This document shows positions 54,264-63,508 of a DNA stretch of 64,000 bases, piece after piece. The notes beneath the pieces were generated by a model, which was given only the letters and a program-made list of their open reading frames with translations, searched no databases and was not told the origin of the DNA. Position numbers and translations under genes: made by a program. Numbering within the stretch: the first letter of the stretch is position 1; every line of letters starts with the position of its first letter. The stretch is taken from the NCBI GenBank assembly GCA_044228505.1, contig JBGAUT010000028.1, positions 1 through 64,000 on the forward strand. Direction: 5' to 3'. The DNA comes from JAEUKA01 sp044228505. Lineage in GTDB: Bacteria > Myxococcota_A > Polyangia > Palsa-1104 > JAEUJZ01.

Positions 54264-55562
54264 ATGTGTGGTCGTGAGCGATTTTGGCTGCTTCGATCTG
54301 GTCTGCGAATCGGGCTGGGGATCATCACCTCGCTCGGGGCGAGTGGCTGTGCCTCGGGGGGGGGCGATGTTGACGCGGGCGGTGAAGTGGTCGCTTGGCC
54401 AACCTCGGATCTGGCGACAGTGGGTGCGGTGGACTTGGCGTTACCGGGTGACATGGCGGCTACCGATTCCGACGTGAATGTTCTGCCAGGCGATACGGTG
54501 CTGCGCGTTCACTACCCACGGAACGATGCTCGCTATTCCAAGGTCAGCGTTCGCGGTGATGGCTCGGGTCTTTCGTGGACGGCTGGACGGACCATGACCA
54601 AGGTCGGCGATGGACTGTTCCAGACCAAGGTGCGAGGTGCGACGGCAGCGATCGAATGGAAGCCACTCCTCGACGATTCCACTTGGGCTCGGGGAAAGAA
54701 TTTCGTGGCACAGCCGGGGCAGACAGTTGATGTCTATCCGCACTTTGTGACCGCGAAAGGACGCTATCTGCGGCTGGATGCGGTTCGCTCGACGGTGCTT
54801 GGGAATTCTCGTGGGGTGTGGCTCTATCTGCCACCCAGCTTTGATGAAAACCCAGAGGCTCGCTATCCGGTGCTGTGCATGCACGACGGACAAAACCTGC
54901 TCGATCCGCGCTATGCGTTCGGAGGGCGGACCTGGCAAGTGTCGCAGACACTCGATGCGGGAATCGATGCACTCGATCCTGCGGATAGCCTGCCCGAGGT
55001 CGTGGTGATCGGGCCCGAAAATACCGACCGTCGAGTGTACGAGTACACACCCTCGAAGACCAGCGAGCCGCGCTATCTCGATAGCGGTGGTGGTGACCTC
55101 TATCTTCGCTTTCTTGTCGAGGAACTGCTGCCGCAGATGACCAACCTGGAAGCGCCGGTCAAGCTCAAGGGTCGGTTGGTGAGCGATGCCGGCAAGACGA
55201 CGTTGGCTGGATCGTCGCTGGGGGGCCTGATTACCGCGTATGCGGGGGTGAAGAAACCCGATGTCTTTGGCCGGATTGGCGTTTTTTCTCCGTCGACGTG
55301 GTGGGATAACCTGTTCATCATTGCAGCGGTCAAAGCCAGCAGCGCCAAGCCGATTCGGGTCTATGTCGATAGCGGCAATGCGGGCGGAGACAGCGGGGAT
55401 GACTGGCGCAACACCGCGAACCTGGCCCAGGCCTACCGCGATCTTGGTTTTCGCGACGGAGTAAACCTCCAGTACGTCTTAGAACCGGGTGGAGCGCACA
55501 ATGAAGATGCGTGGGCTCGGCGTCTCCCTGCTGCGCTGCGCTTCTTGCTGGCTGGGCTCTAG
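54264..55562 (+). CDS. Putative esterase lipoprotein (alpha/beta hydrolase, esterase D-like)
   Basis: About 432 residues. The lipoprotein signal ends at L-G-A-S-G-C. A beta-rich region (about 60-160) precedes an esterase-D-like alpha/beta-hydrolase domain with nucleophile Ser in A-G-S-S-L-G-G-L-I and a probable catalytic His in G-G-A-H-N-E. The acid residue is not assigned. It hydrolyses an ester or similar bond outside the cytoplasm; the substrate is unknown. In-frame starts at 54222 and 54252 are possible, and none has a clear ribosome site. cstA follows 47 bases later. Confidence 0.77.
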   Translation: MCGRERFWLLRSGLRIGLGIITSLGASGCASGGGDVDAGGEVVAWPTSDLATVGAVDLALPGDMAATDSDVNVLPGDTVLRVHYPRNDARYSKVSVRGDGSGLSWTAGRTMTKVGDGLFQTKVRGATAAIEWKPLLDDSTWARGKNFVAQPGQTVDVYPHFVTAKGRYLRLDAVRSTVLGNSRGVWLYLPPSFDENPEARYPVLCMHDGQNLLDPRYAFGGRTWQVSQTLDAGIDALDPADSLPEVVVIGPENTDRRVYEYTPSKTSEPRYLDSGGGDLYLRFLVEELLPQMTNLEAPVKLKGRLVSDAGKTTLAGSSLGGLITAYAGVKKPDVFGRIGVFSPSTWWDNLFIIAAVKASSAKPIRVYVDSGNAGGDSGDDWRNTANLAQAYRDLGFRDGVNLQYVLEPGGAHNEDAWARRLPAALRFLLAGL

Positions 55563-55609
55563 CAGTACGTCCTGTCGACACTTGTCACGTTAGGAGGGCT
55601 CTTTCCGAC

Positions 55610-57418
55610 ATGCGGATCCACGCTCTACCGATTTTCGTCGCTGCGATCTGCATATTGGCGATCGCCTATCGGTTCTATTCGGCGTTTATTGCTGCCAAGA
55701 TCTTCGCACTCGACGACGCAAAACAGACGCCGTCTCATGCTCGGCGCGACGCCAAAGACTACGTACCCACGAGCCGATGGGTACTGTTCGGACACCACTT
55801 TGCGGCGATTACCGGCGCGGGGCCACTCATTGGCCCGGTACTGGCGGCGCAGTTTGGCTTTCTGCCGGGCCTTTTGTGGATCCTGATCGGGGTCACACTG
55901 GCTGGAGCTGTGCATGACTTTGTGACACTGTCGGCGAGTGTTCGATCGGGCGGCTTATCGCTGGCGGCGATGGCTCGGTTGGAGCTTGGTCGGCGTGCCG
56001 GATCGGTGGCGACACTGGCGATCTTTTTCACGGTGACGGTGGCCATCTCGGCGATGAGCTTCGCGGTCGTAAAGATTCTCGAGGGCAGCCCATGGGCACT
56101 CTTTACGATCTCGATGACGATTCCGATCGCTTTGCTGATGGGGACCATCATGCGCGGCGAAAGCCATGGGCCACGTCTGACGTTGGCATCGGTGTTGGGT
56201 GTGGGGCTGCTGCTGTTTGCGGTGGTCTATGGCGACACCGTGGCGCACTCGCGGCTGGCACCGTATCTGTCGCTGTCGTTCGGAGCGCTGGTGGCGTGTG
56301 TGGCCGCGTACGGGCTTTTGGCATCGGTGTTGCCCGTCTGGCTGCTGCTCGTGCCACGCGACTATTTGTCGTCGTACATGAAGCTGGGGACGTTGTCGGT
56401 GCTGATCGTGGCGATCATGGTGGTAAACCCCGAGCTCAAGATCGAGGCGTTCACGCAGTTTGTGTACGGCGGCGGACCCATCATCAAAGGCAAGGTCTTC
56501 CCGTTTGTGTTCATCACCGTCGCCTGTGGCGCGATCAGTGGCTTTCACTCGCTGATCGCTTCGGGGACCACGCCCAAGCTGATCGATAAAGAGACCGACT
56601 GTCGCCCGATTGGCTATGGCGCGATGCTGCTGGAGGGCATGGTCGGGATCACCTCGCTTATCGCAGCGGCTTGTCTGCATCCTGCCGACTATTTCGCAAT
56701 CAACGTCCCCGAGGCAGCCTTCCAAAAGCTCGGAATGACCCCGGTGGAAATCGATCTGATGTCACAGCTCGTTGGTGAAAAGCTGCGTGGTCGCACCGGA
56801 GGTTCGGTGAGTCTCGCCGCTGGCATCGCCCAGATCTTCTCGCAGCTCCCGGGGGCTCGGGCACTGCTTGGCTACTTCTATCACTTCATCGTCATGTTCG
56901 AGGCCGTGTTCATCCTGACCACTGTCGACGCTGGTACTCGTGTGGCGCGCTTTCTGATGCAAGACATGTTGGGCCATCTCGACGCACGCTTTTCGCGACA
57001 CGACTTTGCCCCCGGTGTCTGGGGTGCCTCGATCTTGGTCGTGATGTTCTGGGGCGGGTTTCTTTATTCCGGTACGATCTCGACGCTGTGGCCGCTGCTT
57101 GGGATTGCCAACCAGCTGCTCGCCACGACGGCGCTGGCGGTGGGAACGGCGGTGATATTGCGGATGCATCCGAACCGGCGACGGTATGCATTGGTGACGG
57201 CAGTGCCGATGCTTGTAGTTGGTTGCACGACCTTGACTGCGGGCTGGCAATCGATTTGGAACAACTTCAGCCGCGATCCCAGCCGGGTCAAAGCTGTGGT
57301 CAACAGTGGGTGTACCGCCATCCTCATGTGTTCTTGCGTGTTGGTCCTACTGACGCTGGCGTCGCGGGTGAGGTCAATGTCGGCTCTGGGTAACCCGAGT
57401 CCGGACAAGCCAACATAA
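55610..57418 (+). CDS. cstA: Carbon starvation protein A (peptide/pyruvate transporter)
   Basis: 602 residues with about sixteen membrane segments. Typical CstA features are the N-terminal D-D-A-K-Q-T-P-S-H-A-R-R-D-A-K-D-Y-V-P-T, then G-H-H-F-A-A-I-T-G-A-G-P-L-I-G-P-V-L-A and later G-A-I-S-G-F-H-S-L-I-A-S-G-T-T. CstA family members take up pyruvate or peptides, often during starvation. AGGAGGG lies 11 bases before the ATG. Its place after the esterase gene may be incidental. Confidence 0.94.
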   Translation: MRIHALPIFVAAICILAIAYRFYSAFIAAKIFALDDAKQTPSHARRDAKDYVPTSRWVLFGHHFAAITGAGPLIGPVLAAQFGFLPGLLWILIGVTLAGAVHDFVTLSASVRSGGLSLAAMARLELGRRAGSVATLAIFFTVTVAISAMSFAVVKILEGSPWALFTISMTIPIALLMGTIMRGESHGPRLTLASVLGVGLLLFAVVYGDTVAHSRLAPYLSLSFGALVACVAAYGLLASVLPVWLLLVPRDYLSSYMKLGTLSVLIVAIMVVNPELKIEAFTQFVYGGGPIIKGKVFPFVFITVACGAISGFHSLIASGTTPKLIDKETDCRPIGYGAMLLEGMVGITSLIAAACLHPADYFAINVPEAAFQKLGMTPVEIDLMSQLVGEKLRGRTGGSVSLAAGIAQIFSQLPGARALLGYFYHFIVMFEAVFILTTVDAGTRVARFLMQDMLGHLDARFSRHDFAPGVWGASILVVMFWGGFLYSGTISTLWPLLGIANQLLATTALAVGTAVILRMHPNRRRYALVTAVPMLVVGCTTLTAGWQSIWNNFSRDPSRVKAVVNSGCTAILMCSCVLVLLTLASRVRSMSALGNPSPDKPT

Positions 57419-57591
57419 AAACCGACCCGTACCGTTACTGTTGAACCCGAGCGAAATATTTGGTGAAATTACAAGCTAAGAGCTGCGCAGCCCTGTCCTG
57501 CGATCACCCTTCATGAGTAGAGATCCCATGTATTTAGGACGATTAGATCGCGCAGCGAACACTCGACTTTGGAGCAGGAGAACCTGTACCG

Positions 57592-59874
57592 ATGCTCGCT
57601 AGCCCTATCCGGATTACGGCATGTGCCCTGTTGATGGCCTTATTGGCCATCGTCCACCCTCACACCGCGCAGGCGCAGGTGGCGCCACGCATTACCATCG
57701 ACTCGAACCCGCCGGGTGCCACCATCTTCGTCGATGGCGCTCAGCAGGCCGAGCGCACGGGCTCCGCGACGAAGGTTCGAATCGGCAAGGGTCAGCACCG
57801 GCTCCGGCTGGAGCTGGAGGGCTATCGGCCCTTTGAGCAGCAGGTCAATATCGGCGCGGCGCAGAAGCTCTCGTATACCCTCGAGAAGGCTCCGGCTCGG
57901 CTCGATATCAAGTTTCCGGCGACGAACGATGCGGCGCGGGGCGCTGAGATCTTCGTGGACGGTCAACCGGCGGGCACGGTGCCGCAGCTGGTCGATCTAC
58001 CGGGCGGGCGTCACCTGGTCGAGGTCCGCAAGCCAGGAATGAAGGTCTACACCGAGACGGTAGAGGTCAAGGCTGCCGAGACTCGCCCGGTGTGGGTCAT
58101 CATGCAGAGCGACGTGAAGACCGGTGCACTGATCGTCTCGGCGGACGTGGTGGCCGACGTAGTGGTCGACGGTCAGCCGCGAGGCCAAGCACCAGTGGTG
58201 GTGGATAATCTCACCGAGGGCGAACACGTCGTCGAAGTTCGTCGCAACGAGGCCGGTGCCCCACCGTGGCGTCAGAACGTCCGGGTCGTGGGCAACCAGC
58301 AGACCAAAGTTCATGCCAACACCACGCCACCTCCGCCTGCCGCCGGAACCCTGATGGTGGTGACCAGCGTGGCGGAAGCCGAAGTCCAGATCGATGGCGT
58401 GGCCAAGGGCGGCCCCGGTCAGCCGATCAGCCTGCCGCCGGGACAGCACTCCGTGACGGTGACGGCCAAGGGGCACAAGGCGGTGACCAAGGTGATCGAG
58501 ATCGAAGCCGGTAAGCCTCGCGTCGAGCGCATCGAAATGGAAGGCGATGCGATGACCCGCAAGGTGGGCATGATTCGCATCGTGATGGCAAACCCGATCG
58601 ACGGCGCGCAGTACTACATCAATGGCCGTCGCTACGACGAAACCGCCGCGCTCTCGGATGCGGGTGTGGAGATTGCTTCGGGCAAGGTCATCGTCGTCGC
58701 CAAGAAGGACGGCTTTGGTCAGGACAGCAAGGAATTGACGCTTGCGGCTGGATCAACTGAGACGGTGACGCTCAACCTCCGGAACGTCGGCAAGCTCTAC
58801 ATTGCGTCGGAACCCAAGGGTGCTTTCGTTATGCTCGATCGTCAGCTCGTCGGCCAGACGCCGCTGACTCGCGAGAACGTCAGCGCTGGAGCGCACACCG
58901 TCGAGTTCCAGCTACCGGGTTATGACCAGAAGGTCGAGCAGTTCAATGTCCGTTCGGGTGAAACCGAGCAGGTCAGTGTCATGCTCAGCAAGGTCAAAGA
59001 GGCCAAAGAGACGGATGCCGAGAAGAAGGAAATCCGTCGCGGCCTGTCCTCGTTTTCGGCAGTGACCAATCCATTCGGCGGTTTCACGGCGGACATGGGC
59101 AGTGGATATCCATGGCTCGGCAACGTTCGATTGACGGTCGGTGTGTGGAAGGCCAAGCACAGCGTCCTGGGCGAGATGGGCCTCGATATCGGCACCGAGT
59201 TCCGCAGTAACTTCTTTAGCGATCACGAAGCGACGGGAACCATCCGCTTCCAGATGCTTCGTCGTGGCCCGTTTGCTCTCGGCCTGCACATGCTGGTCGG
59301 TGGCGGCGGTGGTCCTCGCGAGCGCAACAGCTTTAGCTGGGAGCTTGGCGTGCCAGTCACGATCCTGGCTGGCAGCATGGTCAAGCTCACCGGCAAGGCC
59401 TACGTCCAAGTCTATTCGGATCGTCACTGTCCGTCGGTCGAGTCAATTCAGGATCTGTACAAGAACGACAAGGCGGAGTTCATTCGCCGTGGCGATCCTC
59501 GGGACAGCACCGAGGGTGGCGGAGCCGAGCACACGGGTGACCGCTGCGTCGGTCGGTCCTACGACAAGACCTCGAGCTACCCGAGCCCGTACTACGCGGT
59601 GACACAGTACAACGGCACCCGTAAGTACGATCCGAACTACCCGGACTTCCAGGTGGATGGTACGGGCGTCCTGGAGCGCTTTGTCGGAGTTCGCGCCATG
59701 CTCCAGGCTGCGGTCGAGCTGGCTGTGACCTCGAACGTGAGCCTGTACGGCATGCTCGAAGGTGCGCCGTTCCAGAAGGAGCGGCAGCTCTTCACCGATA
59801 AGTTCAACCGCCTGTTCCCGATCCATGACGCGCCGATCTACGGCCGCATGGGTCTGACCGCCAAGTTCTACTAG
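57592..59874 (+). CDS. Six-PEGA-domain secreted protein with C-terminal barrel-like part
   Basis: 760 residues. The signal peptide ends at A-Q-A-Q (about 29). Six PEGA or PEGA-like units (about 33-470) each have the P-x-G-A-x-(I/V)-x-(V/I)-D-G pattern or a variant: 33, 97, 175, 255, 325 and 395 onward. A linker rich in Lys/Glu (470-490) leads to a C-terminal region of amphipathic strands (500-760) ending K-F-Y, which looks like an outer-membrane barrel. PEGA domains may bind surface sugars or peptidoglycan-like material (known of the family). The 173 bases upstream hold no gene. Confidence 0.78.
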   Translation: MLASPIRITACALLMALLAIVHPHTAQAQVAPRITIDSNPPGATIFVDGAQQAERTGSATKVRIGKGQHRLRLELEGYRPFEQQVNIGAAQKLSYTLEKAPARLDIKFPATNDAARGAEIFVDGQPAGTVPQLVDLPGGRHLVEVRKPGMKVYTETVEVKAAETRPVWVIMQSDVKTGALIVSADVVADVVVDGQPRGQAPVVVDNLTEGEHVVEVRRNEAGAPPWRQNVRVVGNQQTKVHANTTPPPPAAGTLMVVTSVAEAEVQIDGVAKGGPGQPISLPPGQHSVTVTAKGHKAVTKVIEIEAGKPRVERIEMEGDAMTRKVGMIRIVMANPIDGAQYYINGRRYDETAALSDAGVEIASGKVIVVAKKDGFGQDSKELTLAAGSTETVTLNLRNVGKLYIASEPKGAFVMLDRQLVGQTPLTRENVSAGAHTVEFQLPGYDQKVEQFNVRSGETEQVSVMLSKVKEAKETDAEKKEIRRGLSSFSAVTNPFGGFTADMGSGYPWLGNVRLTVGVWKAKHSVLGEMGLDIGTEFRSNFFSDHEATGTIRFQMLRRGPFALGLHMLVGGGGGPRERNSFSWELGVPVTILAGSMVKLTGKAYVQVYSDRHCPSVESIQDLYKNDKAEFIRRGDPRDSTEGGGAEHTGDRCVGRSYDKTSSYPSPYYAVTQYNGTRKYDPNYPDFQVDGTGVLERFVGVRAMLQAAVELAVTSNVSLYGMLEGAPFQKERQLFTDKFNRLFPIHDAPIYGRMGLTAKFY

Positions 59875-59880
59875 TCAGCA

Positions 59881-59897
59881 GCCCGCCGCGAGCGGGC
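59881..59897 (+). terminator. Hairpin between convergent genes
   Basis: GCCCGC-CGCGA-GCGGGC (6-bp stem, 5-base loop) lies 7 bases after the PEGA gene stop and before the msrP end. The following bases, GCTCTTTGC, form only a weak U-run. It could end transcription from either side. Confidence 0.45.
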
Positions 59898-59945
59898 GCT
59901 CTTTGCTTCCCGCTCCCCCATCCCTTCATCGCGACCCTGGTTCGG

Positions 59946-60905
59946 CTAGAAGAACCGTCGTAGGTCCATACCTTGGTAGAGCTTGGCGACCTGGTCGGCG
60001 TAGCCGTTGAACGGCAGCGTTTTGCGGCGTCGCAGCTCGCCGATCCGCCGCTCGCTGGCTTGGGTCCAGCGTGGGTGATCGACCTCTGGATTGACGTTGG
60101 CGTAGAAGCCGTACTCGCTTGGACCCTGTTTGGCCCAAGTTGTGGTCGGGAGGTCCTCCGTGAAACGGATCGCGACCAGGCTCTTGATGCTCTTAAAGCC
60201 GTACTTCCAGGGCACAATCAGGCGCACCGGCGCACCGTTTTGATTGGGCAGCACCTCGCCGTATAGCCCGAGGCACAGCAGCGTCAGCGGATGCATCGCC
60301 TCGTCCATGCGCAGTCCTTCCAGATACGGCCAGTCGAGTGCCCAGCTTCTCTGACCCGGCATCTGCGAGGAATCCTTGAGCGTCACAAACTGGACGTACT
60401 TGGCCTTGCTGGTCGGCTGCACCAGCTTCGCAAGCTCGGAAAACGAGTAGCCGATCCAGGGGACCACCATCGACCAGGCTTCGACGCAGCGGAAGCGATA
60501 GACGCGTTCCTCGAGGGGGGCCAGCTTGAGCAGCTCCTCGATGCCAATCGTGCGTGGCTTTTGGATCTCGCCCTCGATCTTTACCGTCCACGGTCTGGTC
60601 TTTAGGGTGTGCGCGTTTTCTGCCGGATCGGATTTGCTAAGCCCGAACTCGTAGAAATTGTTGTAGGTCGTTACGTCCTTGTAGGGATTCGGTTTCTCGT
60701 CGACCGAAAAGTCGGCGCGACGCGCTGCGGTGAGCTTCTGGGTCGTCTCGGCCTGCGAGCTGCGACTGCCGCCGAGCAGGTACGCTCCCGCCCCGAGGCC
60801 GAGCCCCGCCATGGTGGTACCGGCGATAAAACGACGTCGGTTCATGAACTGATCGCGTGAGGTGATCTCCGATCCCAAGACATCGTCCGGCTTCTTAATC
60901 AACAT
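59946..60905 (-). CDS. msrP: Protein-methionine-sulfoxide reductase catalytic subunit (YedY type)
   Basis: 319 residues. A Tat signal with N-R-R-R-F-I-A-G (22-29) exports the folded molybdoenzyme. The molybdopterin Cys is C140 in Y-R-F-R-C-V-E-A-W-S-M-V-V-P-W, and W-K-Y-G-F-K-S-I-K-S is typical of the family. It repairs oxidised Met in periplasmic proteins. The membrane partner MsrQ is not adjacent, so electron supply is not defined here. The ATG at 60905 is chosen for the Tat signal that follows. It is divergent from sppA. Confidence 0.92.
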   Translation of the reverse strand: MLIKKPDDVLGSEITSRDQFMNRRRFIAGTTMAGLGLGAGAYLLGGSRSSQAETTQKLTAARRADFSVDEKPNPYKDVTTYNNFYEFGLSKSDPAENAHTLKTRPWTVKIEGEIQKPRTIGIEELLKLAPLEERVYRFRCVEAWSMVVPWIGYSFSELAKLVQPTSKAKYVQFVTLKDSSQMPGQRSWALDWPYLEGLRMDEAMHPLTLLCLGLYGEVLPNQNGAPVRLIVPWKYGFKSIKSLVAIRFTEDLPTTTWAKQGPSEYGFYANVNPEVDHPRWTQASERRIGELRRRKTLPFNGYADQVAKLYQGMDLRRFF

Positions 60906-61043
60906 GCAGTGCTCCCGATCCGTGGTGCGTGAGTGGGGATGATTCCCTAGTTTAGAGTCTGCTCGGGTTCGTCGCACATCGTCTTTGTGTAGCCGCGAAC
61001 GTGCTAGCTTCCGCTGCGGACGGTCAGAAGGAGGCATTTTCGT

Positions 61044-62834
61044 ATGCGCGGACTGATTCGACGGATCCTCACGTGGGTGGGCGCGATTGCGGTGATCTAC
61101 CTGCTGGTGGTGGGCTGCATCTTCTTGGCGATGACTCGCAAAAAGGATGTCCCGCCCAAGACCATCTTGGAACTAGACCTGGAGCACGAGGTCATCGAGT
61201 ACCAGCCTGACGACCCCATCGCCAAAGCCGCTGGCAGCGAGCGACTGGTGCTGCACGACCTGACGATGACGCTGGAGCGAGCCGAAAGCGATCCCAAGGT
61301 TGTCGGCTTGGTGGCGCGCATTGGTGCATCCAAGCTCGGTGTCGCCACGATTCAAGAGATCCGCGATGCCATCGTCCGTTTTCGCAAGAAGGGCAAGTTC
61401 GCCCTCGTGTTCTCGGAGACGTTCGGTGAGTTTGCAAATGGTGCGGGCTCGTACTACCTGGCGACTGGCTTTGACGAGGTGTGGATGCAGCCGTCGGGCG
61501 ATGTCGGGATCGCGGGTCTTTATCTGGAGTCGCCGTTTCTGCGCGGGGTACTCGACAAGGTTGGGGTGAAGCCTCGTCTCGATCATCGCAAGGAATACAA
61601 AAACGCGATGAACATGTTCACCGAAAAGTCGATGACCCCAGCTCAGCGAGAGGCGATGACCAAGATCGGCGACGGCATCTATTCACAGATGGTCCGAGCG
61701 ATCGGCGAGTCGCGCAAGCTGACGGTCGAGGAAGTGCGGGCTACGATCGATAAGGGGCCCCTTTTGGGGTCCGAGGCGCTGACGGCCAAGTTTGTCGATA
61801 AGCTCGGCTATCACGACGAGTTTTACGCCGAGGCGAAGAAGCGAGCGGGTCAAGGCGCGCAGCTTCTATATCTGCACAAGTATCGCGAGCGGGCCGAGCC
61901 TCTGCACAAAAAGGGCCCTAGGATTGCGCTCATCTACGGCGTGGGCGGAGTAGCGCGGGGCAAAAGTTCTTTTGATCCGCTGTCGGGAGATGTCTCGATG
62001 GGCTCGGATACCGTCGCTGCGGGTTTTCGGGCGGCGATCGCCGACAAGGACGTCAAAGCGATCCTATTTCGCGTAAACAGTCCCGGTGGTTCGTACGTAG
62101 CTTCCGACGTGGTCTGGCAAGAGGTCGGACGTGCTCGCAAGGCCGGCAAGCCGGTCGTGGTGTCGATGGGCAATGTTGCGGGCTCGGGTGGCTACTTCGT
62201 CGCGATGGCTGCCGACAAGATCGTCGCGGAGCCAGCAACCATCACCGGATCGATCGGCGTTCTCGGCGGCAAAATGGTTCCAAGCGAGCTGTGGGAGAAG
62301 ATCGGACTGTCGTTTGAGGCGGTGCAGTTTGGAAAAAACGCGGGCTTCTTTTCGATGAATCGCGACTACACACCGGAAGAGTGGGCGCGCCTTCAGGCCT
62401 GGCTTGATCGCGTGTACGAGGACTTCACCAACAAGGTCGCGCAAGGTCGCAAGCTCGATAAGCAGCGGGTCTTGGAGATCGCCAAGGGTCGAATTTGGAC
62501 CGGCGAAGATGCCAAGGGAATTGGTCTGGTCGATGAGCTGGGCGGACTTCATACCGCGCTTAGGCTGTGTAAGCAGCTCGGTCAGATTGCCGATTCACAG
62601 GATGTCGAGCTCAAGACCTATCCGCACGACAAGGGAGCGTTGAAGGCCATGCTCGACAAGCTGACCCACAAAGACCCCGATAGCTCCGATAAGGAAGGGT
62701 CCGCCGTGAGGGTGCACATGCAGTCGGTGGATGCAGCGCAACAGATCATTCATACAGCGCGGCAGCTGGGACTTTTCGGAACGCGAGAAGTGCTGGAGAT
62801 GCCGCTGCTCGGGGATGGTCTTTTGCAACCGTGA
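61044..62834 (+). CDS. sppA: Signal peptide peptidase SppA, 67-kDa type
   Basis: 596 residues. One N-terminal membrane helix (about 9-30) precedes two tandem peptidase S49 domains. The Ser nucleophile is in V-A-G-S-G-G-Y-F-V-A-M-A-A. The general-base Lys is expected in the first domain, as in E. coli SppA; the likely region is R-K-E-Y-K-N-A. It degrades cleaved signal peptides in the membrane. AAGGAGG lies about ten bases before the ATG. Confidence 0.9.
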   Translation: MRGLIRRILTWVGAIAVIYLLVVGCIFLAMTRKKDVPPKTILELDLEHEVIEYQPDDPIAKAAGSERLVLHDLTMTLERAESDPKVVGLVARIGASKLGVATIQEIRDAIVRFRKKGKFALVFSETFGEFANGAGSYYLATGFDEVWMQPSGDVGIAGLYLESPFLRGVLDKVGVKPRLDHRKEYKNAMNMFTEKSMTPAQREAMTKIGDGIYSQMVRAIGESRKLTVEEVRATIDKGPLLGSEALTAKFVDKLGYHDEFYAEAKKRAGQGAQLLYLHKYRERAEPLHKKGPRIALIYGVGGVARGKSSFDPLSGDVSMGSDTVAAGFRAAIADKDVKAILFRVNSPGGSYVASDVVWQEVGRARKAGKPVVVSMGNVAGSGGYFVAMAADKIVAEPATITGSIGVLGGKMVPSELWEKIGLSFEAVQFGKNAGFFSMNRDYTPEEWARLQAWLDRVYEDFTNKVAQGRKLDKQRVLEIAKGRIWTGEDAKGIGLVDELGGLHTALRLCKQLGQIADSQDVELKTYPHDKGALKAMLDKLTHKDPDSSDKEGSAVRVHMQSVDAAQQIIHTARQLGLFGTREVLEMPLLGDGLLQP

Positions 62835-62850
62835 ACGGACGGCAGCAGGC

Positions 62851-63489
62851 TTACAGCGTGTGGCCGAGCGCGTGGGCCTTTTCGACCGCTGCCTGTAGTG
62901 CGACCATGCCCGCATCGACTCCGGCCAGCATCATCGGCTCGGCCACCACTTCGTGAATCGGCGAAAATCCCAAAAATCCCAGAATCGTGCGCAGATACGG
63001 GAGCTGAAAGTCGAGCGCCGCCAGCTCGGTACCGGGTGTGTAGAGGCCATCGCGAGAGGTCAGAAGTACCGCCTGTCGCCCACCGAGCAAACCGTGGAAC
63101 TGACCGTTGATGAACTCGAAGGTTAAGCGACCTTGGACGATGCAGTCGATCCAGCGCTTCAGGTGCCATGGAATCGAAAAGTTCCACATCGGCGCAGCGA
63201 TCACGACCAGGTCCGCTGAGTGAAGCTGATCAGTGAGCCGGGTGAGGGCGTTCCAGCGCTCGGCTCCCTTTTCATCCAGCTGACCTTCTCCGTAGATCAT
63301 TTCGAACTTGGCGGTGATGTCCCACTCATCAAAGACCGGCAGGCTGCGATAGTCCTCTGCCAGGTTGAGCGAGACGCGCTGACCATCGGGATGCTTGGCG
63401 TGCCAAGCGGCAAAAAAGGCCTCGTGGAGCTTACGGGTCCGCGAGTTTTTTCCTCGTGGCAGGACGTTGACATCGAGAGCGATAGGCAT
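62851..63489 (-). CDS. azoR: FMN-dependent NADH-azoreductase
   Basis: 212 residues with the flavodoxin-like fold of AzoR: an N-terminal strand and phosphate loop (G-K-N-S-R-T-R-K-L), A-P-M-W-N-F-S-I-P-W-H-L-K (FMN-binding M-x-N-F) and the G-x-L-G-F segment. It reduces azo compounds and quinones using NADH. The ATG at 63489 has GAGGA five bases upstream. It follows the partial RsbT-like gene by 19 bases, so the two may be co-transcribed. Confidence 0.83.
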   Translation of the reverse strand: MPIALDVNVLPRGKNSRTRKLHEAFFAAWHAKHPDGQRVSLNLAEDYRSLPVFDEWDITAKFEMIYGEGQLDEKGAERWNALTRLTDQLHSADLVVIAAPMWNFSIPWHLKRWIDCIVQGRLTFEFINGQFHGLLGGRQAVLLTSRDGLYTPGTELAALDFQLPYLRTILGFLGFSPIHEVVAEPMMLAGVDAGMVALQAAVEKAHALGHTL

Positions 63490-63508
63490 GAGTTCCTCTT
63501 GCGGAGGG